From: DASPXK01 sp035637315
Lineage (GTDB): Bacteria > Chloroflexota > UBA6077 > JACCZL01
Direction of reading: 5' to 3'
DNA: 6,492 nucleotides
NCBI GenBank assembly: GCA_035637315.1
Contig: DASPXK010000286.1
Coordinates: forward strand, 1 to 6,492
The translations under genes and the position numbers were made by a program. This document shows positions 1-6,066 of this stretch, in pieces; position 1 is the first letter of the stretch; each line of letters starts with the position of its first letter. The notes beneath the pieces were generated by a model, which ran no database searches, was not told the DNA's origin, and saw nothing but the letters and a program-made list of their open reading frames with translations.

Positions 1-63
1 GAGGTAGCGCACCCAGATGAGCGGGCAGGCAAGGTGTAAGAAGGCGCGGACGGTGGCCAAGTC

Positions 64-92
64 TTGACAGCACCTGCCGCCCCTGCTAGATT
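64..92 (+). promoter_or_regulatory. Predicted sigma70-type promoter of the sugar operon
   Basis: A perfect -35 hexamer, TTGACA (64-69), is followed after exactly 17 bases by TAGATT (87-92), which matches the -10 consensus at 4 of 6 positions including the key first, second and last bases. This puts the transcription start near 99-100. The CG-centred palindrome at 103-122 would then be centred at about +13, close to the position of the main lac operator, which supports the reading. The TTG of the -35 box is also an in-frame start-like codon for the downstream gene, but it is much better explained as promoter. Confidence 0.65.
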
Positions 93-102
93 GGATGCCG
101 GC

Positions 103-122
103 GAGCCAAAACGTTTTGGCTC
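103..122. promoter_or_regulatory. LacI-family operator (perfect 20-bp palindrome)
   Basis: The sequence GAGCCAAAAC/GTTTTGGCTC is an exact 20-bp inverted repeat with no spacer, centred on CG between 112 and 113. LacI/GalR-family operators are typically even palindromes with a central CG flanked by A/T runs (for example PurR and CcpA sites), and this fits that form closely. It lies directly downstream of the predicted start of transcription, where a bound repressor would block the polymerase. The likely ligand is the LacI-type protein encoded at 4878-5942, the last gene of the same operon. I saw no second full copy in the window. Assignment to that regulator is inference. Confidence 0.85.
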
Positions 123-163
123 CACCTCAATGCCGAGCCAGGTGGCTGCTTCGGGCTCCTGGC

Positions 164-171
164 GGGAGGGG
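164..171 (+). promoter_or_regulatory. Ribosome binding site that sets the GH4 start
   Basis: GGGAGGGG lies 9 bases before GTG at 181, a good Shine-Dalgarno distance. Neither in-frame alternative start, TTG 64 (inside the -35 box) nor ATG 130 (just after the operator), has a comparable purine tract upstream. This leaves an untranslated leader of about 80 bases. Confidence 0.7.
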
Positions 172-180
172 TCGCGGCGC

Positions 181-1500
181 GTGGCGCGGACTCGGATCTG
201 CTTTGTGGGTGGGGGCAGCTACAACTGGACCCCCAAACTGCTCACCGACATCGCGCTGAGCGGTGACCTGGCCGGGACCGTGGTCCTGCACGACATCGAC
301 CCGTCCGCGCTCGAGGACCTGCAGCGGCTCGGACGCAAGATCATGGCCGCGGCTGACGCCGACATCGCCGTCGAGGCCAGCATGGACCTGGCCGAAGCGC
401 TGCGCGACGCCGAGTATGTCGCCGTCACCATCACGACCGGTGGCCTCGAAGCGATGCGCCGCGACCTGGATATTCCTCTTAAGTACGGCATCTGCCAGTC
501 GGTGGGCGACACGGTCGGGCCCGGCGGGCTGTCGAGGGCGCTGCGCAACACTCCGGTCCTGGTCGACATCGCGCGAACAGTAGAACGGGTCTGTCCCGAC
601 GCCTGGCTGCTGAACCTGACCAACCCGCTGACCACCCTGACCCGAGCTGTGACTAAGGTGACGCGCGTCAAGACCATGGGCCTGTGCCACGAGCTGCTGG
701 GGGTTCGCGGGGCGATGATGCGGATGTTCGACGCGACGGTCGAGGACTTCGAGATGCGCGTCGGCGGGATCAACCACTTGATCTGGCTGCTCGAGCTGAA
801 GATCAGGGGCCAGGACGGCTTCCGGATGATTCGGGAGCACATGGCACGCGGGCGCGACATCCCACTCAAGCCGGGCGGGGGCTACCGCGAGCCGTTTCTG
901 GATCGCTGGCGACTCAAGCTCGCGCTGCTCGACGTGTACGGCTACCTGCCGGCCGCCGGCGATCGCCACGTGGCCGAGTTCTTCCCCCACTTCTTGACGG
1001 ATGCCACCCACCAGGGCGCGGACTACGGAGTGCTGCTAACCCTGATCGAACACCGTGAGGAGATGGTCCGCGCGGCGCAGGCCAGCGTCCGAGCCTGGCT
1101 GGACGGCCGCGAGCCGCTTCCGCTCGTTCGGTCCCCCGAGGAGCTGGCGGGCATTATCGCGGCGATCGCCAATGGTCGCTCAACGCGGGCGATTGTCAAC
1201 CTGCCGAACCGGGGCCAGATTGACAACCTGCCGCGCGGGGCCGTGGTGGAGACGCTCGCCGAAGTGGGCGCGGCCGGAGCCGAGCCGATCTGTGTCGGAC
1301 CGCTCCCGCCAGGGGTTCTCAGCACCATGGCCCAGCACGTGGTCAATCAGGAGATGATCGTCGACGCGGCCCTGACGGGTGATCGCCAGCTGGCCCTCCA
1401 GGCCCTGCTCGGTGACCCGCTCGTGCGCGACTTCCGCTCGGCGCCGCGCATGCTCGACGAGCTGCTACAGGCCCACAGCCAGTACCTGCCCCAGTTCTGA
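181..1500 (+). CDS. Glycoside hydrolase family 4 (alpha-glucosidase/alpha-galactosidase-like), NAD- and metal-dependent
   Basis: Predicted cytoplasmic glycosidase of 439 residues, a usual length for GH4 (COG1486). These enzymes cleave glycosides by an oxidation-elimination route using NAD and a divalent metal, usually Mn. Visible signatures, numbered from GTG 181: the nucleotide-binding loop GGGSYNWTPKL (10-20); HDID (37-40), where an acidic residue closes the Rossmann half; GDTVGPGGLSRALR (109-122); LTNP (146-149); GLCHELLG with metal ligand Cys169; GGINHL with metal ligand His199; and YGYLPAAGDRHVAEFFP (253-269), in which Tyr253 or Tyr255 is a candidate catalytic base. The CHEL signature is closest to the CHEV type described for alpha-glucosidases and unlike the CDMP/CNVP types of phospho-glycosidases, in line with ABC rather than PTS uptake. 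There is no signal peptide. The GTG start is chosen because of the GGGAGG ribosome site and because the Rossmann fold begins within 10 residues. It is the first gene of the operon. The substrate is uncertain: alpha-glucoside, alpha-galactoside or a uronide are all possible. Confidence 0.92.
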   Translation: MARTRICFVGGGSYNWTPKLLTDIALSGDLAGTVVLHDIDPSALEDLQRLGRKIMAAADADIAVEASMDLAEALRDAEYVAVTITTGGLEAMRRDLDIPLKYGICQSVGDTVGPGGLSRALRNTPVLVDIARTVERVCPDAWLLNLTNPLTTLTRAVTKVTRVKTMGLCHELLGVRGAMMRMFDATVEDFEMRVGGINHLIWLLELKIRGQDGFRMIREHMARGRDIPLKPGGGYREPFLDRWRLKLALLDVYGYLPAAGDRHVAEFFPHFLTDATHQGADYGVLLTLIEHREEMVRAAQASVRAWLDGREPLPLVRSPEELAGIIAAIANGRSTRAIVNLPNRGQIDNLPRGAVVETLAEVGAAGAEPICVGPLPPGVLSTMAQHVVNQEMIVDAALTGDRQLALQALLGDPLVRDFRSAPRMLDELLQAHSQYLPQF

Positions 1501-1522
1501 GGTGCAGAAGGAGGAGGCGAAA

Positions 1523-2944
1523 ATGCGTCGCAAGTCGGGTCCTGCATGGCTGAGTGTGCTCACGCTCTCGTGTGTGTCGTTAGCCGCGTGCGGCCAACCG
1601 GCCGGGCCAGCACCGGCAGCCAAGGCGACAAGTCCGCCGGAAGCGGCGGCAAAGCCGACAGCCGCCCCGGCCCAGCCCGCCGCCCAGGCGCCGGCCACCC
1701 CCGCCGCGAAGGCCTCTGCCGCGGGCCAGCCACCAGTCGAGCTCCGCTTCGCCTGGTGGGGCTCGCAGGATCGCCACGACCGAACGATCAAGGCGATTCA
1801 GCTCTTCCAGCAGAAGAATCCCGGGATCACGATCAGCTACGAGTTCGCGGGCTTCCAGGACTACTTCACCAAGATGACCACCCAGGCGACCGGCGGGAAC
1901 CTACCGGACCTGATGCAGCAGGATTACGCGACCCTGTCGAATTGGGTGGGCAATAGCCAGTTGTTGGCGCTCGACAGCTTTGTCAGCGACAACACCATCA
2001 ACTTATCGAGCGTCGCCAAGAACTCGATCGACGGCGGCCGGATCGGCGGCAAGCTGTACGCGGTGAACCTGGGCAACAATTCGCAGACGGTCGTCCTCGA
2101 CGTGGCGGCCTTCGACAAGGCCGGTGTGCCGTTGCCGGCCCCCAACTGGACCTGGGCCGACTTCGAGAAGACGGTGCTCGACATTCATACGAAGCTCGGG
2201 ACCTATGGAGCCGGTCCCACCCTTTCGGACCAGCAGCTCTGGAAGTCGTTGTACCTGGGCTACGGCAAGTGGGGCTTCAGCCAGGACGGCAAGGCCCTCG
2301 GGTACACTGACGACCAGCCGCTCGTCGACTACTTCAAGCTGCTCCTTCGCCTCCAGGAGGCCGGGGCGATCCCCAGCGTTCAGGACGAGATCGCCCAGTG
2401 GCGCACCGCCTCGGTCGAGGCGCGCCCGATCGTCGCGGCCAAATCGGCCATGGACTACATGTGGAGCAACCAGCTCGTCGCCGTCTGGACGGCGGCCGGC
2501 GCGGATCGAAAACTGAGGCTGCAGCCGCTGCCGCGGCCCGTGGGCGGCCAGTCGGAGAACTACTTCAAGCCGTCCCAGTTCATCTCGATCACGGCGGGCT
2601 CGAAACACCCCAAGGAAGCGGCGATGTTCGTCGATTTCATCACCAATGACGTCGACGCGAATAAGATCCTGCTGGGCGAGCGCGGCGTCCCGATCGCGCC
2701 GGCCGTCCTGGAGGCGATCAAGCCCCTCTCGACACCGGCCCAGGTCGAGGTGCTCGACTATCTGTCGCGCCTCGAAAAAGACAACAGCCCGCTCCCGCCG
2801 CCGGATCCAGCGGCGCAGCCCAAGCTGATCGACAATATCTACTTACCGCAGCTCGTCGATCCGGTCCTGTTTGGCAGGATCTCGCCTGAGGCGGCCGTCA
2901 CCAGCTTCAGGAAGGATGCTACCGCGCTGCTGCAGTCGCAGTAG
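1523..2944 (+). CDS. Sugar ABC transporter substrate-binding lipoprotein (family 1)
   Basis: Captures a carbohydrate outside the cell and hands it to the permease pair encoded next. The protein has 473 residues. It starts with MRRK, a hydrophobic stretch (8-20) and the lipobox LAAC, so signal peptidase II would cleave before Cys23 and lipid would anchor it in the membrane. Residues 24-70 are an Ala/Pro/Lys-rich flexible tether. The binding domain begins at about 72 (VELRFAWWGSQDRH) and includes IKAIQLFQQKNPGI (89-102), GGNLPDLMQQD (124-134), and the C-terminal part GSKHPKEAAMFVDFI (359-373) and ERGVPIAPAVLEAI (386-399), all typical of the UgpB/MalE-like COG1653 family. WWG near the domain start and the ERGVP segment recall the YesO/LplA-like branch that binds plant cell-wall oligosaccharides, but this is an impression. 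ATG 1523 is chosen over upstream in-frame codons because AAGGAGGAGG (1508-1517) lies just before it and a clean lipoprotein signal follows. It starts 22 bases after the GH4 stop. Confidence 0.95.
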   Translation: MRRKSGPAWLSVLTLSCVSLAACGQPAGPAPAAKATSPPEAAAKPTAAPAQPAAQAPATPAAKASAAGQPPVELRFAWWGSQDRHDRTIKAIQLFQQKNPGITISYEFAGFQDYFTKMTTQATGGNLPDLMQQDYATLSNWVGNSQLLALDSFVSDNTINLSSVAKNSIDGGRIGGKLYAVNLGNNSQTVVLDVAAFDKAGVPLPAPNWTWADFEKTVLDIHTKLGTYGAGPTLSDQQLWKSLYLGYGKWGFSQDGKALGYTDDQPLVDYFKLLLRLQEAGAIPSVQDEIAQWRTASVEARPIVAAKSAMDYMWSNQLVAVWTAAGADRKLRLQPLPRPVGGQSENYFKPSQFISITAGSKHPKEAAMFVDFITNDVDANKILLGERGVPIAPAVLEAIKPLSTPAQVEVLDYLSRLEKDNSPLPPPDPAAQPKLIDNIYLPQLVDPVLFGRISPEAAVTSFRKDATALLQSQ

Positions 2945-2977
2945 CGGCGGTCGGCGCTCAGCAGATAGGGAAGGTAG

Positions 2978-3011
2978 CGCGGTGAGCGCGGCTTAGTGCG
3001 CGCTCACCGCG
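2978..3011 (+). other. Intercistronic stem-loop between binding protein and permease genes
   Basis: CGCGGTGAGCGCG (2978-2990) and CGCGCTCACCGCG (2999-3011) form a perfect 13-bp stem with an 8-base loop (GCTTAGTG). No T-run follows, so it is not an intrinsic terminator. Hairpins in this place are known in other sugar operons (such as malE-malF) to protect the abundant binding-protein message and lower permease expression; that role is inferred here. The last stem base is the first base of the permease ribosome site GGGAGG (3011-3016), so folding could also hinder permease translation. Confidence 0.8.
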
Positions 3012-3022
3012 GGAGGCCAGAG

Positions 3023-4009
3023 ATGGCCGGCGTCGCGCCGGATAGCGTTTCCAGGCAGATGGGGCTGGGGGCGAGCGCCAGGCCGGCGGCCGCCACCGCC
3101 GCGAGACCGCGGGCCTGGCAGAGGAACCTGACCGGCTACCTGTTCATCGCGCCCTGGCTGTTTGGCTTCCTATCGTTTACGGCCTTGCCGATGATCGGGT
3201 CGGCTTTCCTGGCGTTCACCGATTACAACGTGCTCTCTCCAACGCTGCGCTGGGTCGGCCTGGACAATTTCCAGCGCATGTTCTTCAACGACTCGCGCTA
3301 CTGGCGGGCCGTGTCGGCAACGTTCTCCTTCGCCCTGGCGGCGGTTCCGCTCAAGCTCGCCTTTGCCCTTGCGCTGGCGATGCTCTTCAACAACTCTCGC
3401 CGGCTCGTCTACGGGTACCGGGCGGCGTACTACGCGCCCTCGATCGTGGGCGCGAGCGTCGCGGTGGCCGTCGTCTGGCGCGAGATGTTCGGGCGCAGTG
3501 GGTTGATCAATAACGCGCTCGCCGCGGTCGGCGTGACCGGCCACGCCTGGCTGGGAGACCCGTCGACGGCGCTCTGGACGGTGATTCTCCTGTCCGTCTG
3601 GGAATTCGGCTCGCCGATGCTCATCTTCTTGGCCGGCCTCCGCCAGATCCCCAGCCAGTTCTACGAGGCGGCCGCGATCGACGGAGCCGGGCGGTGGGTC
3701 CGCTTCCTCCGGATCACTGTCCCGCTCCTCACCCCGCTCATCTTCTTCAACCTGGTCTTGCAGATGATCTTTGGCTTTACCGTGTTCACGTCGGCGTTCA
3801 TCATCTCCGGCGGCACGGGTGCGCCGCTGGATAGCCTGCTGCTCTACTCCCTCTACCTGTACCAGAAGGGCTTCAAGGACTCGCAGATGGGCTACGCGGC
3901 GGCGATGGCGTGGGTTCTGCTGGCCGTGATCGCGTGCTTTACAGCCCTGATCTTCCGCTCGTCGTCGCGCTGGGTGTACTACGAATCGGAGTCGGAGGGT
4001 GAGCGGTGA
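3023..4009 (+). CDS. Carbohydrate ABC transporter permease, MalF/UgpA type
   Basis: First of two membrane subunits of the sugar importer, 328 residues. After a polar Ala/Arg-rich N-terminus (1-35) come about six hydrophobic segments, near 38-58, 97-121, 136-152, 184-206, 235-260 and 291-311. The cytoplasmic coupling loop carries the EAA motif EAAAIDGAGRWVRFLRITVPLL (215-236), with the conserved Gly at 221, which contacts the ATPase. APWLFGFLSF (43-52) and WVGLDNFQRMF (77-87) are typical N-terminal marks of this family. The ATG at 3023 is preferred because GGGAGG (3011-3016) is 6 bases upstream; the in-frame GTG at 2996 lies inside the hairpin loop and has no ribosome site. The stop overlaps the next start by four bases (GTGA). 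No ATPase gene accompanies it in the window. Confidence 0.95.
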   Translation: MAGVAPDSVSRQMGLGASARPAAATAARPRAWQRNLTGYLFIAPWLFGFLSFTALPMIGSAFLAFTDYNVLSPTLRWVGLDNFQRMFFNDSRYWRAVSATFSFALAAVPLKLAFALALAMLFNNSRRLVYGYRAAYYAPSIVGASVAVAVVWREMFGRSGLINNALAAVGVTGHAWLGDPSTALWTVILLSVWEFGSPMLIFLAGLRQIPSQFYEAAAIDGAGRWVRFLRITVPLLTPLIFFNLVLQMIFGFTVFTSAFIISGGTGAPLDSLLLYSLYLYQKGFKDSQMGYAAAMAWVLLAVIACFTALIFRSSSRWVYYESESEGER

Positions 4010-4881
4010 TCGCGGTGAGCCGTCCGGCCCGGCCGAGGCTTTCGTCGACCGCGATCACGTCGATCGTCTTCCACACCGGCGTTTGCGGGCTCGGGTTCCT
4101 GATGCTCTATCCGCTCCTCTGGGTGGCCGCGAGCTCGTTCAAGCCGCCGGACCAGATCTTTACGGACGTCACGTCGCTTGTGCCGACGACCTTCACGCTC
4201 GACAACTACGCACAGGGCTGGGCCGGGTTCGGCGGCATCTCGTTCACCATCTTCTTCCGAAACTCGCTGATCTACGCCGGCTTCGGGACCGTCCTGACGG
4301 TGTGCGCATCCGCGCTCACGGCCTATGGGTTCGCCAGGCTCCGCTTCGCGGGCCAGCGCGTCTGGTTTACGCTGATGATCATGACCCTGATGCTGCCCGT
4401 GCAGGTGCAGGTGATACCCGAGTACATCTTGTTCGCCAAGCTGGGATGGCTCAACACGTTCTGGCCGCTGCTCCTGCCGCGGATCGGGGGCCAGGCCTTC
4501 TTCATCTTCATGATCATGCAGTTTATCCGCGGCATTCCGCGCGAGCTCGACGACGCGGCTGCGATCGATGGCTGCGGCGAGTTCGGGACCTTCTTCCGGA
4601 TCATCGTGCCGCTGATCACGCCAGCCCTGGTCACGGCGGCGATTTTCTCGTTCTACTTCACGTGGGGTGACTTCCTGCACCCGCTGATCTACCTGAACGA
4701 CCCGAAGCTGTACACGATCTCGGTCGCCCTCCGCACCTTTGCTGATCCGTCGACGGTGACCAACTGGGGCGCCATCTTCGCGATGTCCACGCTGGCGCTG
4801 GTGCCCGTCTTCGCGGTGTTCATCTTCTTCCAGCGGTACCTGGTCGAAGGCATCAGCACGGCGGGCCTGCACGGCAGATGA
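4006..4881 (+). CDS. Carbohydrate ABC transporter permease, MalG/UgpE type
   Basis: Second membrane subunit, pairing with the product of the preceding gene. It has 291 residues, the normal length for MalG-like permeases. Hydrophobic segments lie near 17-42, 83-108, 118-138, 150-173, 197-219 and 256-276. FLMLYPLLWVAASSFK (31-46) and FRNSLIYAG (84-92) are characteristic of this subunit. The EAA loop reads ELDDAAAIDGCGEFGTFFRIIVPL (180-203), with the first Glu-Ala pair changed to Leu-Asp-Asp-Ala as is common in this half of the pair. The start is GTG 4006 within the preceding stop (GTGA), with GGAGG (3994-3998) 7 bases upstream, so translation is probably coupled. It ends in LHGR, and its stop overlaps the regulator's ATG in turn. 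Confidence 0.95.
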   Translation: MIAVSRPARPRLSSTAITSIVFHTGVCGLGFLMLYPLLWVAASSFKPPDQIFTDVTSLVPTTFTLDNYAQGWAGFGGISFTIFFRNSLIYAGFGTVLTVCASALTAYGFARLRFAGQRVWFTLMIMTLMLPVQVQVIPEYILFAKLGWLNTFWPLLLPRIGGQAFFIFMIMQFIRGIPRELDDAAAIDGCGEFGTFFRIIVPLITPALVTAAIFSFYFTWGDFLHPLIYLNDPKLYTISVALRTFADPSTVTNWGAIFAMSTLALVPVFAVFIFFQRYLVEGISTAGLHGR

Positions 4882-5942
4882 GCAGAGACGGCGATCGAAG
4901 TAGCGAGGCACTGACGACCGCACGGCCTGCCACCATACGAGAAGTTGCTCGCCTCGCCGGCGTATCGATGAGCACGGTGTCCCAGGTGCTCAACGGGCGA
5001 TCAGGATGGGCAAGCCCCGAGACGAGCGAGCGGATCGTCGCCGCCGCCCGCGCTTTGAACTATCGCCCGAACGCGATCGCGCGCGGCCTCATCCTGGCAC
5101 GGACGAGTACGCTCGGCGTCGTGATCACGAGCATCGTGCATCCGCTCTTCCACCGCCTGGTGGAGGGTATCGAGCAGGTGGCGCGCGAGGCGGGCTACTC
5201 GGTCGTCCTGGCCTGCGCCGAAGACTACGAGCGCGAGCGAGCCGCCTTCGAAACTCTCAGCGATAAGCGTGTCGACGGCATCATTTTCATGGGGAATACC
5301 TTCGACAGACCATCAAACCACGTTGCCTGGTTGGCCGCGCAGGGTATACCGGTCGTCGTCATCAACCGTCCAGTCAGGGGCCTCCAGGTGCACCACATCG
5401 TCTGGGACGACGTGACGGTTGGTCGGCTGGCGACGAACCACCTGATCGAGCTGGGCCATCGTCGGATCGCGCACGTGGCCGGGACCCTCGACGAGCCTCG
5501 CCGGCAGTCCGCGGTCGCGCGGCTAGCCGGCTATCGGTCGATGATGGGTGAAGCGGGCCTGAGCATCGACGACCGCCTCGTGCTCCAGGCCGGTTTTTCC
5601 TACGAGCGCGCCTTCGAGGCTACGAATCGGCTGATCGAGCTCCCTGAGCGGCCGACGGCGATCTTCGCGGCGAGCGACTCGATGGCCATCGCCGTGATCA
5701 ACGCGCTCACGCGGGCCCGGGTCTGGGTCCCCGACGAGGTGAGCGTCATCGGCGCCAACGACGACCTGCACGCGAGGCTGACCGAACCGCCGCTGACGAC
5801 GGTCCGGCTGCCCATCGCCCAGGCCGGACGGAGAGCGGCCGAGATCGTCCTCGAGGGCATCGGCGACGGGCGGCAGCCGCCCCGCCACGAGGTCCTGGCG
5901 CCCGAGCTCGTGATCCGCGCGTCGACTGGCCCGCCGAACTGA
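4878..5942 (+). CDS. LacI-family transcriptional regulator
   Basis: Predicted sugar-responsive DNA-binding repressor, 354 residues, a normal length for the family. After an extra 17-residue polar N-terminus, the helix-turn-helix TIREVARLAGVSMSTVSQVLNG (19-40) is followed by the third helix and the hinge NYRPNAIARGLI (61-72) that inserts into the operator minor groove. From about 78 (TLGVVIT) to 350 is the periplasmic-binding-protein-like effector domain, with VDGIIFMG (132-139), HLIELGHRRIAHVAG (188-202), PTAIFAASDSMAIAVINAL (259-277), SVIGANDD (289-296) and EPPLTTVRLP (303-312). In the recognition helix, Gln36 stands where many family members have Arg (LacI Arg22). ATG 4878 overlaps the permease stop (ATGA), so it is the last coupled gene of the operon. 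The palindrome at 103-122 is its likely operator, implying autoregulation with release by the imported sugar or its product. The effector is unknown. Confidence 0.95.
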   Translation: MSRDGDRSSEALTTARPATIREVARLAGVSMSTVSQVLNGRSGWASPETSERIVAAARALNYRPNAIARGLILARTSTLGVVITSIVHPLFHRLVEGIEQVAREAGYSVVLACAEDYERERAAFETLSDKRVDGIIFMGNTFDRPSNHVAWLAAQGIPVVVINRPVRGLQVHHIVWDDVTVGRLATNHLIELGHRRIAHVAGTLDEPRRQSAVARLAGYRSMMGEAGLSIDDRLVLQAGFSYERAFEATNRLIELPERPTAIFAASDSMAIAVINALTRARVWVPDEVSVIGANDDLHARLTEPPLTTVRLPIAQAGRRAAEIVLEGIGDGRQPPRHEVLAPELVIRASTGPPN

Positions 5943-6066
5943 ATCTGGTCGCCGTAGGCAATTCCTGGCGTAACGCGGTAGCGTAATCGGGCCGCAATAG
6001 GCTACGGTGCCCAGCGGCCACAGCTGGACCCACGGCCGCCCAGCACGACGAAGGAGGACTCGACCA
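5943..6066. other. Gap between the regulator and the DUF3500 gene
   Basis: These 124 bases contain no hairpin with a T-run, so I see no intrinsic terminator, and no promoter hexamer pair I would defend. Small features are a direct repeat GCGTAA (5968-5973 and 5981-5986), a 5-bp hairpin CCAGC/GCTGG (6011-6027), and a loose inverted pair CCGTAGGC (5952-5959) / GGCTACGG (6000-6007) with one mismatch. The strong ribosome site AAGGAGG (6051-6057) ends the gap. Read-through from the operon into the next gene is therefore possible. Confidence 0.5.

Noticed and set aside
127..1011. Long open frame on the minus strand across the GH4 gene
   Set aside because: It lies antisense to a clearly conserved gene and its translation is rich in Arg, Gln, Val and Pro with no recognisable motif, as expected from GC-rich third positions.
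2978..3011. Intercistronic palindrome as a LacI-type operator or an intrinsic terminator
   Set aside because: The arms resemble lac half-sites (GTGAGCGC/GCGCTCAC), but they are separated by an 8-base loop, unlike the gapless 103-122 site, and the local regulator lacks the LacI recognition residues. No T-run follows, and the coupled downstream genes argue against termination.
3979..4923. Long minus-strand open frame across the second permease gene
   Set aside because: The translation is almost entirely charged low-complexity residues, a mirror of the hydrophobic permease codons. There is no domain, and the + strand gene is certain.
5952..6007. Inverted pair CCGTAGGC / GGCTACGG as terminator of the operon
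   Set aside because: There is one mismatch in eight, a loop of 40 bases and no T-run.
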